This document shows positions 53,724-64,000 of a stretch of DNA of 64,000 bases, one piece after another. Position 1 is the first letter of the stretch. Each line of letters starts with the position of its first letter. Source of the DNA: Noviherbaspirillum autotrophicum (GTDB lineage Bacteria > Pseudomonadota > Gammaproteobacteria > Burkholderiales > Burkholderiaceae_D); the NCBI RefSeq assembly GCF_000818395.1, contig NZ_JWJG01000028.1:4480615-4544614 (forward strand). The letters are read 5' to 3'. The position numbers were made by a program, and so were the translations under genes. The notes under the pieces are model-generated. The model saw nothing but the letters and a program-made list of their open reading frames with translations, did not search any database and was not told the origin of the DNA.

Positions 53724-53743
53724 TCTCGCATGATGATGCGAGA
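53724..53743. other. small palindromic hairpin
   Basis: TCTCGCAT pairs with ATGCGAGA around GATG in the 188-bp gap between the GST start and the HD-GYP stop. Could be an operator or a weak terminator for neither gene; no U-tract. Confidence 0.3.
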
Positions 53744-53876
53744 GGCGCAGTGCCCGGTGAGGATAATGCGTTTACTACCGTTTGCCAAACGCACCTGAAA
53801 TTCACTCTATAAATAACGACGCTCAAGTTTTCCCTTTTGAGGAAGGTACTTGCGGTTGAGGAGTGAAAGGTACGGC

Positions 53877-54971
53877 TTAATTCGGGGAATGCTCAGTGTC
53901 CTGCTTAACTTTATTTTGCAAATGCGCCAGAAATGCTTCTACCACTGCTGCGTCATAGATTCGTCCGCATCCTGCACTTAATTCGGCAATCCCATCTTCA
54001 TAGCTTTTGGCCGGTCGATACGGGCGGTGGGAGGTGATAGCATCGAAGACATCTGCGACAGCAATTATTCTAGCCTCTAAACAAATCTCCTCTCCGGAAA
54101 GCCCACGCGGGTAACCGGAACCGTCAAGCCGTTCATGATGCTGATATACCATTTCTGCAATCGGCCATGGAAAATCAATCCCTTTGAGGATTTCGAATCC
54201 ATTTTCCGGGTGAGATCGCATGATCTCCATTTCCGGCCTGGTAAGCTTAGTTGGTTTACCAAGAATGTCGATAGGAACAGCAATCTTGCCGATATCATGA
54301 ATCTGCGCGCCTAGCAGCAATCCTCTGAGCCGATGCTCATCTAAATTGAGAACGCAACCAATCGCATGGCAGATTTTTACGACTTGCTGCTGGTGGCCTG
54401 CGGTGTAGGCGTCCCGCTTTTCAACTGCCAGTGCGATAGCCTCGACCGTATTGCTGAACGAACAAGCGAGCTGCGCGCTCTGGCGCAGCAATTCCTCATT
54501 GGCTCGCATTAAAGGTGTCAAATCTTCGTGGGCAATGACCGCTTTGATTTGCTCAGCACCTGGAAATGGCGTTATCGTCAGTAGAAACCAGTGGCGCTCG
54601 GTAGGCGAATTGCATGGATATTCGATTTGAAATTTGTCCAGCTTGCCACTTAATACTTGCCGAAGCCCTGCCGCCACCTTGCGCGCCATGCTGGCATCTT
54701 CAAGCTCTTTTTCACCGCCACCAGCACAGCAGCGAATTCCGTCGAGCAGGTCGAGGTAATTTGACCCGATGCCGTAGCGGAGATCGCAATTACCGTTGGC
54801 ATCGGAATAGCGCATCCATGCCTTGTTCACTTCGAGGATAGTGCCGTTACAGTCAATGAGTGCGACATGGGCGCTTAGCGCGTCAATGATAGGTGAATAT
54901 GTCCTAGCTATATTCCCCGCTGTGACATCCGCGCTGGACGATTGACGTTCACAATCCATTTCAAAAGCCAT
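53877..54971 (-). CDS. PAS/HD-GYP cyclic di-GMP phosphodiesterase
   Basis: 364 residues from ATG 54971, selected because GGGGGAG stands six bases before it; a TTG at 55070 and an ATG at 55010 extend the frame without similarity. An N-terminal PAS-like domain (PIIDALSAHVALIDCNGTIL) precedes an HD-GYP domain with QIHDIGKIAVP and HHERLDGSGYPRGL, both motifs intact, so c-di-GMP hydrolysis is expected. Base composition is less GC-rich than neighbours, with unusual codons (TTA, AGA-like runs), so recent transfer is possible. Confidence 0.92.
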   Translation of the reverse strand: MAFEMDCERQSSSADVTAGNIARTYSPIIDALSAHVALIDCNGTILEVNKAWMRYSDANGNCDLRYGIGSNYLDLLDGIRCCAGGGEKELEDASMARKVAAGLRQVLSGKLDKFQIEYPCNSPTERHWFLLTITPFPGAEQIKAVIAHEDLTPLMRANEELLRQSAQLACSFSNTVEAIALAVEKRDAYTAGHQQQVVKICHAIGCVLNLDEHRLRGLLLGAQIHDIGKIAVPIDILGKPTKLTRPEMEIMRSHPENGFEILKGIDFPWPIAEMVYQHHERLDGSGYPRGLSGEEICLEARIIAVADVFDAITSHRPYRPAKSYEDGIAELSAGCGRIYDAAVVEAFLAHLQNKVKQDTEHSPN

Positions 54972-55331
54972 TAGGCTCCCCCGTTCTGAGGCCTGATCTT
55001 CTGTGTCCATCGTGCGCGTTGCAAGCGTCGAAGGCAAACCTGTCCCATCAATGACTAGGGCCCCCGACAAGATGGTTACCCCACCATATGCACTTACATA
55101 TTAGCAATTATTATTGATGTCTAAAAGGTACGCGCTGCGATGCCGATTAGCGAGCAAATTGCTTGCATTTACGCTGCGGCGGTAGCGCGTCCCGGCCAAG
55201 GCGGCCATTCCGGAGGCAAGGGGGAATTGTTTTGAATTTGGCAAAGAATTCGCCGCATGACTCCGGCTTACCGCCAAGATCGTCACCCTGAACCGAACGC
55301 CGGCACCTTCAAGCACAAGCCGCTTGCACCG
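54972..55331. other. 360-bp intergenic region
   Basis: Nothing recognised. It is AT-rich near 55080-55130. A weak minus-strand promoter (TTAGAC at 55119-55124, TAATAT at 55098-55103, 15-bp spacer) may serve the HD-GYP gene. Alternative upstream starts of that gene lie in its first 100 bp. Confidence 0.4.
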
Positions 55332-56303
55332 CTAGCGGGGTGCCCGCACATGCATGGTTGCGACATGCTCATGCGGACGATCGCCGTGCAGATAGGCAGG
55401 CGCCACCTCTTCCAGCGCGGTGGGTTCGATGCCGAGCGTATTCTTCATCGAAGTCGTGGCGACATTATCGACTTTCATCGAGTCGAGATTATCCCGGCTC
55501 ATCAAGGGCTGCGCGGACATATGTTCGAGCAAGGCCGCCTCTAGACGCGCCAGCACAGGCGGCAACCCGAATACCGGGCGGGGATGGCCGGAGAATGCTC
55601 CCGCCAGCTTGACCAGTTCGCGCAAGGTATAGACGGTCGGCCCAGCCAGTTCATATATCTTGCCGATCGTGGTCTTTTCGTTAAGCGCATGGACGAACGC
55701 CTGCGCCACATCTTCGACATACACTGGCTGGAACTTCGCATCGGCCGCGGCCACCGGCAGCACGGGAAAACGTTTCGCCAGCGAGGCGAATAGATTGAGG
55801 AAGTGGTCGCGCTCGCCGAACACGACAGAAGGGCGGAATATCGTGACCCCGACCGCCGGGTTGGACAGCGCAGCCTCTTCGCCGTCCGCCTTCGAGCGCA
55901 GGTACATCGAGGGCGCGTTCTTGTCGGCGCCCAGCGCGCTCATGTGCAAATAGTGCTGCACGCCGTGGCGCGCACATGCCGCCACGATTTTTCTCGGCAG
56001 ATCCACATGCGCCCGCGCGAATTCCCGGCCATAAGCTTCGCCGGACCGCGCGGTCGGATCATGCAGGATGCCGACCAGATTGATGACCGCCGTGTTGCCC
56101 GGCACCAGCCGGTCGAGCGTCGCCTCGTCATGCACGTCGGCCTCGATCACGTCATCCATCGACGGCACCAGAAGCAGGTCCTTGGCGTGGTCGAAATGGC
56201 GTGTCGGCACGATCGCGCGCCAGTCGGTTAGCGCCAGCTTGGCAATGATATGGCTGCCGATGAAACCGGAACCACCGATAACCAGAACGGAATGGAATGC
56301 CAT
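55332..56303 (-). CDS. NDUFA9-like NAD-dependent epimerase/dehydratase family protein
   Basis: 323 residues; atypical short-chain dehydrogenase with the Rossmann motif VIGGSGFIGSHI at the start and YxxxK-like LRSKADGEE. The family is related to the 39-kDa (NDUFA9) subunit associated with mitochondrial complex I; bacterial roles are unclear. AGGAG before ATG 56303 decides the start over one nine codons upstream. Confidence 0.9.
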   Translation of the reverse strand: MAFHSVLVIGGSGFIGSHIIAKLALTDWRAIVPTRHFDHAKDLLLVPSMDDVIEADVHDEATLDRLVPGNTAVINLVGILHDPTARSGEAYGREFARAHVDLPRKIVAACARHGVQHYLHMSALGADKNAPSMYLRSKADGEEAALSNPAVGVTIFRPSVVFGERDHFLNLFASLAKRFPVLPVAAADAKFQPVYVEDVAQAFVHALNEKTTIGKIYELAGPTVYTLRELVKLAGAFSGHPRPVFGLPPVLARLEAALLEHMSAQPLMSRDNLDSMKVDNVATTSMKNTLGIEPTALEEVAPAYLHGDRPHEHVATMHVRAPR

Positions 56304-56460
56304 GGTTTCACTCCTCGTGAATATCCCCATTCATCATAGGATCAATTGATGCGGGATGCGAGGGTGAAACGGGGATGGCGGGCCATTGCAGCAGGGAATT
56401 CCTGCAATGGCCCAACTGGCTGAATGGCATCGAGGAGGAGCCGCCAAGGGGCGGCTCCGG

Positions 56461-58404
56461 TTATGGTAGGTCGCTGGCGACAAAACCCTTTGGCGCCACG
56501 GTGCCGAGCCGCGCCTTGAGCGATTGTGGCTTGCTCTCGAACAGCGCCGCGTAATAGGTCGCGTTCGACAACACCTTCTTCACGTAGTCGCGCGTTTCGT
56601 TGAATGGAATCGACTCCGCGAAGATCGCGCCTTCCACCGCGCGCGTGAGCGTCGAACGCCATGCGCGCGGGCGTCCCGGCCCGGCGTTGTAGGCGGCGGT
56701 AGCCATTGCCTGCGAGCCATCCAGATCGCCAAGCACCATGTTCAGGTAGTTCGTGCCGAGCAGGATGTTGGTATTAACGTCATTCATTTGCGTATGCGCG
56801 AACCCCGTCAACCCGATCTTGCGCGCCACGAATTGCGCCGTGGACGGCATCACTTGCATCAAGCCCGAGGCTCCCACATGGGAACGCGCATGCTGGACGA
56901 AACGCGATTCCTGCCGGATCAGCCCGTACACCCAGGCCATGTCGAGGCCGAGCTTTTGCGTGGTCGCCAGCATCACATCCTGGAACGGAGACGGGAAACG
57001 CTGGGTGAAATCGACTTCCGACTTCGTGCGGTCCGAGGTATTCACCATGCGGTCGAGCACATTCTTCTGGCGCGCGAATTCGGCCGCGGCAAGGTGTTGC
57101 CGCTCATTCATCTTGCGCAGCTCCCAGTTCCACTCGCGATAGCCTTCGAAGCGCATCTCCAGCTCGAAGAATTTCAGCGCGCGCCGAAAGCCCTGGTTTT
57201 CCGCCATCGGCGACAGCTCTTCCGCCGTCACTGCCTGTGCACGCGGCGGAATCGTGACCTTCTGATCCAGTTCTTCCAGCGCAAGCTGGCCGTAGAAGTT
57301 GGTCTGATCGGCAATCGAGCGAAACAGCTTGTGCGCCTCATCCTTCTTGCCTTCCGCAAGATAGGCGCGCCCCAGCCAGTAAATCCAGGTCGAGTCCCTG
57401 GCCAGCGATTGCGGCATTGCCTCGATCGTGGTGCGTACCAGCTTCCAGTCGCCGGCCCGCAGTGCGGCACGCACCTTCCACTGATAGCCGTCGCTCGACA
57501 ACGGCGCGTCGCCGGTGCGGCGCCAGTACACCGTTGCATCGGGCGCCAGCTTGACCGAAGACTGCAGGGCGATCTGCGCCCATGCGAGGGCCACCTCTTC
57601 CGGCTTGAGCCGGTCCGAGGCTGATACCAGCGCGTCGACAGCACGGTCCGGATTGGCCTTGGCGGCGCGGCCGAGCGCGACGATGAATACTTCATGCGCG
57701 GTGCGGTTGCTGCCGGGCCCGCGCGCGACCACTTTTTCCGGCTTGTCGAGCGCCTGCAGCAAGGTGCTTTCGCCGGCATCGGTCAGGGGCGCGAGCCTGC
57801 GGATGGTGCCGGCATAGCCCGATTCGGCCACCAGCCGGATCTGCGCCCAGACATCGTCGGCATTGAATTGACTGGATTGCACCAGCGTCGAAATCAACGC
57901 CGGACAGGCTTCGCCGTAGTTCTGCGGCGCCACCAGCACCGAGCGGGCATCGTCCGCCACGTTCTGGCCTTTCAGGGCCTTCGACATCAGCGCGTAGCAT
58001 TTGACCTGCGTGTCGTCGTTGAGCACGAATTGCGGATACTGCTCGTCGAACAGCGCCCAGTTGCGGGCACGTCCCAATTCGAGCAGCCAGTCGTTGCGCA
58101 GGCGATCGGCGATGGCCTGGCCGTCGTAGCGCATCAGGAAGTCGCGGATTTCCTGTTCCGGTGCGCTATTGATGCGCGGCTTGAGCCGGAAATAATCGAC
58201 GTAGGACGGAATGGCGTAATTGCCCAGTCGTGCGGCATAATCGGCGGCGCGTGTCGCATCGTTGTTGCGCGCCGCATCGCGCAGCGCGAGGAACACGTCG
58301 TCGTCGCTGACAAAACTGGCAATACGTGCATGCGCCGCGGGCGCCAACAGGACCGCCGACGTAGTCGCCAGCGCGACACGGACAATCCATCTCATCGGGA
58401 ACAT
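56461..58404 (-). CDS. slt: Slt-type soluble lytic murein transglycosylase
   Basis: 647 residues; periplasmic cleavage of peptidoglycan glycan strands to 1,6-anhydro products. Signal peptide about 1-27 (ends APAAHA), a long alpha-superhelical U-shaped domain, and a C-terminal lysozyme-like domain with the catalytic Glu in RQESRFVQHA near residue 500, then SHVGASGLMQVMPSTA and YNAGPGRPRAW. ATG 58404 is one codon inside a TTG. Divergent from the folate gene across 77 bp. Confidence 0.93.
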   Translation of the reverse strand: MFPMRWIVRVALATTSAVLLAPAAHARIASFVSDDDVFLALRDAARNNDATRAADYAARLGNYAIPSYVDYFRLKPRINSAPEQEIRDFLMRYDGQAIADRLRNDWLLELGRARNWALFDEQYPQFVLNDDTQVKCYALMSKALKGQNVADDARSVLVAPQNYGEACPALISTLVQSSQFNADDVWAQIRLVAESGYAGTIRRLAPLTDAGESTLLQALDKPEKVVARGPGSNRTAHEVFIVALGRAAKANPDRAVDALVSASDRLKPEEVALAWAQIALQSSVKLAPDATVYWRRTGDAPLSSDGYQWKVRAALRAGDWKLVRTTIEAMPQSLARDSTWIYWLGRAYLAEGKKDEAHKLFRSIADQTNFYGQLALEELDQKVTIPPRAQAVTAEELSPMAENQGFRRALKFFELEMRFEGYREWNWELRKMNERQHLAAAEFARQKNVLDRMVNTSDRTKSEVDFTQRFPSPFQDVMLATTQKLGLDMAWVYGLIRQESRFVQHARSHVGASGLMQVMPSTAQFVARKIGLTGFAHTQMNDVNTNILLGTNYLNMVLGDLDGSQAMATAAYNAGPGRPRAWRSTLTRAVEGAIFAESIPFNETRDYVKKVLSNATYYAALFESKPQSLKARLGTVAPKGFVASDLP

Positions 58405-58481
58405 CAATTTACCGCCCTCTCGAACATTGGAACCACATTTTGTAGGATAGCATGTGATGCCACGAAATTTACACCGACCTC

Positions 58482-59060
58482 ATGCTCAACAACACCTTGG
58501 ATAAAGCCGCCCTGCGACGCGTGTTGCTCGCGAACAGACAAGCAATCACCGCAGAAGTTCGGCAGCAATGGGATGCCGCCATCGGCGCGCGTGTGCTCGC
58601 TTGGTGGAATGCCAACCCGGTGCGCTGCCTCGGCGTCTACTGGCCAATCCGGAACGAGCCGGACCTGCGCGAGTTGTACCAGGCTTTGGTGCGTCAGGGC
58701 GTGCAACTGGCGCTGCCGGCTGTAACGGCGCGCGATGCGCCGTTAAGCTTCATCGGCTGGCAGCCGGGAGAGGTGCTGGTCAAGGATGCGTTCGGTGCGA
58801 TGGTGCCACAGGATGCAGCCAGCGAGGTGAAGCCCGATACGCTGCTGATCCCGTGCGTCGGATTCAATTCCGACCGCTTCCGCCTTGGTTATGGCGGCGG
58901 CTTCTACGACCGCACCTTGGCCGCCGCGCCGCGCCCGCTTGCGGCCGGCGTGGCTTACGAATGCTGCCGCGCTGAATTCGACGCCGATACGTTCGACATT
59001 GCGCTGGACGTGATGATCACCGAGCAGTCGCCGCTGGAGGATACGCCGCAGCACGCATGA
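58482..59060 (+). CDS. 5-formyltetrahydrofolate cyclo-ligase
   Basis: 192 residues; ATP-dependent conversion of 5-formyl-THF to 5,10-methenyl-THF. Diagnostic C-terminal LGYGGGFYDRTLA and CVGFNSDRFR are present, with the N-terminal basic region RRVLLANRQAI. Convergent with metF, 38 bp apart; together they serve one-carbon metabolism. Confidence 0.93.
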   Translation: MLNNTLDKAALRRVLLANRQAITAEVRQQWDAAIGARVLAWWNANPVRCLGVYWPIRNEPDLRELYQALVRQGVQLALPAVTARDAPLSFIGWQPGEVLVKDAFGAMVPQDAASEVKPDTLLIPCVGFNSDRFRLGYGGGFYDRTLAAAPRPLAAGVAYECCRAEFDADTFDIALDVMITEQSPLEDTPQHA

Positions 59061-59098
59061 CGGCGTACTGCGGCATGTGACGCGTTAATGGCAGGGCG

Positions 59099-59938
59099 TC
59101 AACGCGAGGAACCATTCAGGCGACGGCAGATTTCCATCGTCGCCGCGGCCTGGTTGAGGGTATAAAAATGCAGGCCCGGAGCGCCGCCCGCGAGCAGCCG
59201 TTCGCACAAAGCCGTGACGACGTCCACGCCGAACGCCTTGATCGATGCGGAATCGTCGCCGAAGCTCGCCAGCTTGAGGCGAATCCAGCGCGGGATTTCG
59301 GCGCCGCACATATCGGAAAACCGCATCAGCTGCGAGTAATTCGTGATCGGCATGATGCCGGCCACGATCGGCACCGTCACGCCAACCTTGCCGGCTTCCT
59401 CGACAAATCGGAAGTAGGCGTCGGCGTTGTAGAAGTATTGCGTGATCGCCGCATTCGCGCCGGCCTGCACCTTGCGCGCGAATCGTTGCACGTCGTCCTG
59501 CGGAGAACGTGCCTGCGGATGCATTTCCGGATAGGCCGCCACTTCGATATGGAACCAGTCGCCGGTCTCGGCGCGCACGAACTCGACCAGCTCATTGGCA
59601 TAGCGCAGCTCGCCGGAGGCGCCATAACCGCTCGGCAGGTCGCCGCGCAACGCGACGAGGCGCCGGATGCCGTTGGCCTGGTATTCATCCAGGACCGCGC
59701 GCAGGCTGTCGCGCGAGCTGCCGATGCAGGACAGGTGCGGAGCGGCTTCATGGCCTTCGCGTTTGATCTCGAGTACGGTTTCGAGCGTCCCCTTTTGGGT
59801 CGAGCCGCCTGCGCCGAACGTCACTGAAAAATATTTCGGTTTCAGCTCCGCCAGCCTGGCGCGCGCGGCGCGCAGCTTTTCCACGCCTTCCGGTGTCTTG
59901 GGCGGGAAAAACTCAATGCTGAAGTTCTGTTGTGTCAT
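59099..59938 (-). CDS. metF: 5,10-methylenetetrahydrofolate reductase
   Basis: 279 residues; FAD-dependent reduction of methylene-THF to 5-methyl-THF for methionine synthesis. Family marks: FSIEFFPPKTPEG at the start, VTFGAGGSTQKGT, and GANAAITQYFYNADAYFRF. It is the last gene of the ahcY operon, one base after the holin-like gene, so the SAH riboswitch probably also controls it. Confidence 0.95.
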   Translation of the reverse strand: MTQQNFSIEFFPPKTPEGVEKLRAARARLAELKPKYFSVTFGAGGSTQKGTLETVLEIKREGHEAAPHLSCIGSSRDSLRAVLDEYQANGIRRLVALRGDLPSGYGASGELRYANELVEFVRAETGDWFHIEVAAYPEMHPQARSPQDDVQRFARKVQAGANAAITQYFYNADAYFRFVEEAGKVGVTVPIVAGIMPITNYSQLMRFSDMCGAEIPRWIRLKLASFGDDSASIKAFGVDVVTALCERLLAGGAPGLHFYTLNQAAATMEICRRLNGSSR

Positions 59939-59939
59939 T

Positions 59940-60278
59940 TCATTTTAATAATAGGGAGGACAGCGCCCACGAAATAAGGCTGTACAGGATCGCTCCGCCG
60001 AATGCCGACCAGAATCCGGTCACATGGAAGCCGCTGACAAAATTGGCCACCAGCCAGAACAGCAGGGCGTTGATCACGAAAATGAACAGCCCCAGCGTCA
60101 GTAAGGTGACGGGCAGCGTCAGCAGCACCAGGATGGGACGGATCAGCACGTTGACCAGGCCCAGGATCAGCGCAGCGACCAGAGCGGTGCCAAAGTTCTC
60201 GACCCGGATCGACTGCATCAGGTACGGCAATGCAAACAACGCTGCGGCATTGATCAGCCAGGTGATGAGCAAACGCAT
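59940..60278 (-). CDS. four-TM membrane protein, phage-holin-superfamily-IV-like
   Basis: 112 residues with four hydrophobic helices (LLITWLINAAALFALPYLMQ; LVAALILGLVNVLIRPILVL; and two more). Belongs to the PF04020-type family named after mycobacteriophage holins but widespread as chromosomal genes. Its fixed place between ahcY and metF argues for a housekeeping role, not a prophage. GGAGGCG before ATG 60278 decides the start over 60302. Confidence 0.87.
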   Translation of the reverse strand: MRLLITWLINAAALFALPYLMQSIRVENFGTALVAALILGLVNVLIRPILVLLTLPVTLLTLGLFIFVINALLFWLVANFVSGFHVTGFWSAFGGAILYSLISWALSSLLLK

Positions 60279-60305
60279 TTTTCGCCTCCGATCTTCGGAC
60301 AAGCC

Positions 60306-60365
60306 GGCGGGCCGCGCTGGCCCGCCTGCCTTACTTCGCGCCTTGGCCCCTTCAGGCGAAGGGGC
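60306..60365 (-). other. tandem hairpins between ahcY and the holin-like gene
   Basis: Two perfect 8-bp stems: GGCGGGCC/GGCCCGCC with a 5-nt loop (60306-60326) and GCCCCTTC/GAAGGGGC with a 4-nt loop (60346-60365). No U-tract. They could lower downstream expression or stabilise the ahcY transcript. Confidence 0.45.
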
Positions 60366-60376
60366 AGCCAGCCATC

Positions 60377-61813
<1,437 letters not shown>

Positions 61814-61849
61814 CACGCCCTCCTTTCCAGAAAAAGTAGAAAAAAGTAA

Positions 61850-61923
61850 CGTGAGCGCCGTTGCGAAAAAGAATCCAAGCCTGACACGGTCATGAAAACC
61901 GTGCTGCAACGCTCCTTGGAGCA
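61850..61923 (-). ncRNA. SAH riboswitch
   Basis: Minus-strand RNA just before ahcY. It contains the conserved CCAAGGAGCGTTGCAGC, the segment CAGGCTTGGA and the closing GCAACGGCGCTCAC. P1 pairs GAGCG plus TTGC with GCAA plus CGCTC; the pseudoknot pairs TCCAAG with CTTGGA; a P2-like stem CACGG/CCGTG is present. These are the SAH riboswitch core features; SAH binding is known to turn expression on. A U-rich stretch and the ribosome site follow. Confidence 0.93.
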
Positions 61924-61926
61924 GGA

Positions 61927-61932
61927 ATTATA
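61927..61932 (-). promoter_or_regulatory. -10 box of the ahcY operon
   Basis: Perfect TATAAT four bases upstream of the riboswitch core on the minus strand. A matching -35 is weak (T-rich near 61949-61954). Confidence 0.7.
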
Positions 61933-61965
61933 CCGCAGTTAAATGGCCAAAAATCCCAACCTGCA

Positions 61966-62883
61966 TCAACGAACCGCTTTCCCCGCCCCACCCTGCAGCG
62001 GCGATGCATCGGCGTCCTGCGCCACCTGCGTCCTTTGCGGCACATTGCGCGCAATCCAGCCGAGCATGTCGAGCCAGATGCGTTTGACCTCGGCTTGCGG
62101 CGGCATCGCCAGTGCATTCGGCAATTCGATCGTAATCACGGGAACGTTCTTGTGCACGCCGCTATAGTTCCCAAGCGAACCGGGATAAACACCGACCGGG
62201 CTGAGATGCAGGCGCCCGAAACGGCGCGGTGCCGGCGCCGGACCATCGAAATCGAGCACGCCGAACGGCGCGTGCACCGAAATGATGACATGCGGCCGAA
62301 AACGCTCCATTTCCTGGTTCAGCCAGCGGGTCTCGGGTTCGGACAATGGGGCTGCGCCGGGAAAGCGGCGCGGATCGCTGCGTGTCACCCTTGTCCAGTA
62401 ACGCGGCGCATCATGCTTCCAGTCGGGAGTCGGGAAATTACGGTTCAGGTCGACGCCATTGGCATTGACGCGTTGTGGCTTAGGCGCGAGCAAGCCATCC
62501 GGATTAACCACCGGTGCAACGTCCCATTCGAAGTCGCGCGCGGGCGCGGTCTGCATCCACTGCATCCACTGGAACACGATGGCTGCCGCCGTGAGTTCGT
62601 CGCCGTGAATGCCGCCCAACAGCAAGACGCGCACCGGTTCCTTGTGAGGACTGCCGCTTTTTGCCGCCGGAATGACGCGCTTCAGGATAGGGAAACCCTT
62701 CTGCGACAGCGCGCCAGTCGGTTTCAGCGCGCTTTGCTGACAGTCCGCGACGGAAACGTCTGGCAGGCGCGCGCTCAGGCGCTTGCACCAGTCGGCAGGC
62801 TGTGATGGAGCAGCATTTCCGCCGAAAGCGGACAGACACCATACCAGTCCGATAATTACAGAAGTGCAACGAAGCAGTCGCAC
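61966..62883 (-). CDS. M14-family zinc carboxypeptidase (MpaA-like)
   Basis: 305 residues with a signal peptide (about 1-25), so periplasmic. The zinc site is HxxE in LLGGIHGDEL (H93, E96), with DLNRNFPTPDW, the third His in IISVHAPFG and the catalytic Glu in VITIELPNA. It probably trims peptidoglycan peptides. Start codon is GTG after an AGAGG at a slightly long spacing. It lies between metK and ahcY, but both of those have separate signals, so it may be transcribed on its own. Confidence 0.9.
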   Translation of the reverse strand: MRLLRCTSVIIGLVWCLSAFGGNAAPSQPADWCKRLSARLPDVSVADCQQSALKPTGALSQKGFPILKRVIPAAKSGSPHKEPVRVLLLGGIHGDELTAAAIVFQWMQWMQTAPARDFEWDVAPVVNPDGLLAPKPQRVNANGVDLNRNFPTPDWKHDAPRYWTRVTRSDPRRFPGAAPLSEPETRWLNQEMERFRPHVIISVHAPFGVLDFDGPAPAPRRFGRLHLSPVGVYPGSLGNYSGVHKNVPVITIELPNALAMPPQAEVKRIWLDMLGWIARNVPQRTQVAQDADASPLQGGAGKAVR

Positions 62884-62955
62884 GATGAAGTCAACCTCTT
62901 ACGCAGCACTTGCCGCAGAAAAACTCTATATTACTAATCGCGCGCCACAAATGCT

Positions 62956-62994
62956 ACGGGGCGCCTCGCTCGGGAGGCGCCCCGTCGTTTTTTT
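62956..62994 (+). terminator. plus-strand intrinsic terminator between two minus-strand genes
   Basis: A 12-bp perfect stem, ACGGGGCGCCTC with GAGGCGCCCCGT, loop GCTCGG, then CG and seven T residues at 62988-62994. The T-run is on the plus strand although both neighbours (metK and the M14 gene) are on the minus strand; on the minus strand no T-run follows the stem. Confidence 0.7.
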
Positions 62995-63012
62995 GACGCA
63001 ATGCAAGCGCTC

Positions 63013-64000
<988 letters not shown>

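Noticed and set aside
53877-54971. HD-GYP gene as part of a genomic island
   Set aside because: Although less GC-rich than neighbours, no integrase, tRNA or direct repeats flank it.
59940-60278. Holin-like protein as evidence of a prophage
   Set aside because: The family name comes from phage but the gene is fixed between ahcY and metF, and no other phage gene is present.

Overview
The window is a high-GC bacterial chromosome segment that is almost fully coding. It carries no rRNA, no recognisable tRNA, no insertion sequence, no prophage and no CRISPR array. The gene complement (PhaM granule protein, SAH riboswitch in front of ahcY-metF, RegB/RegA-type sensor pair, Cho nuclease, HAAT transporters, NDUFA9-like protein, fused indolepyruvate ferredoxin oxidoreductase) points to a betaproteobacterium of the Burkholderiales, probably close to Oxalobacteraceae. 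That placement is inference from gene content only.

Region 1 (1-13.5 kb) is a carboxylic-acid or acyl catabolism block: a partial acyl-CoA dehydrogenase, a chemoreceptor with an unusual C-terminal sensor domain, then on the minus strand a complete HAAT importer (binding protein, LivH, LivM, LivG, LivF) followed by an AlkK-like acyl-CoA ligase, a lipoprotein carboxylesterase and a second binding protein. The transporter operon and the ligase operon start from two nearly identical promoters: a 15-bp palindrome abutting a sigma70-type core, with identical internal spacing. They probably form one regulon.

Region 2 (13.5-25 kb) holds a Cho-type nuclease, a CbbR-like LysR regulator divergent from a CbbY-like HAD protein that has lost key catalytic residues, an NDH-2 dehydrogenase, two convergent c-di-GMP genes (CHASE-GGDEF and PAS-GGDEF-EAL), PhaM, and a tandem pair of DUF3108 proteins.

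Region 3 (25-33 kb) has queC, a small Cys-tailed HMA-like protein behind a perfect 9-1-9 palindrome, an MFS/AraC pair, and an alcohol/aldehyde oxidation operon (aldehyde dehydrogenase, Tat-signal small protein, GMC oxidoreductase) followed by a TetR regulator. Two matching palindromic operators precede that operon.

Region 4 (33-39 kb) looks like a redox-linked copper-uptake locus: DUF2946 protein, TonB, RegB-type histidine kinase with the GGxxNPF motif, RegA-type response regulator, and an OprC/NosA-like TonB-dependent receptor with a CxxxM motif. An FNR-type box sits almost exactly at the class II position before a candidate -10.

Region 5 (39-54 kb) contains a metallophosphoesterase coupled to a Ser/Thr kinase-universal stress protein fusion, a DUF72 protein, aromatic amino-acid catabolism (fused indolepyruvate oxidoreductase, PhhA, HPPD, Lrp-type regulator), a GNAT acetyltransferase, an orphan HAAT binding protein, CCA-adding enzyme and a GST.

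Region 6 (54-64 kb) has an HD-GYP protein, an NDUFA9-like protein, a Slt-type lytic transglycosylase, 5-formyl-THF cyclo-ligase and the methyl cycle: ahcY-holin-like-metF behind a clear SAH riboswitch, an M14 carboxypeptidase, and metK running off the window end.
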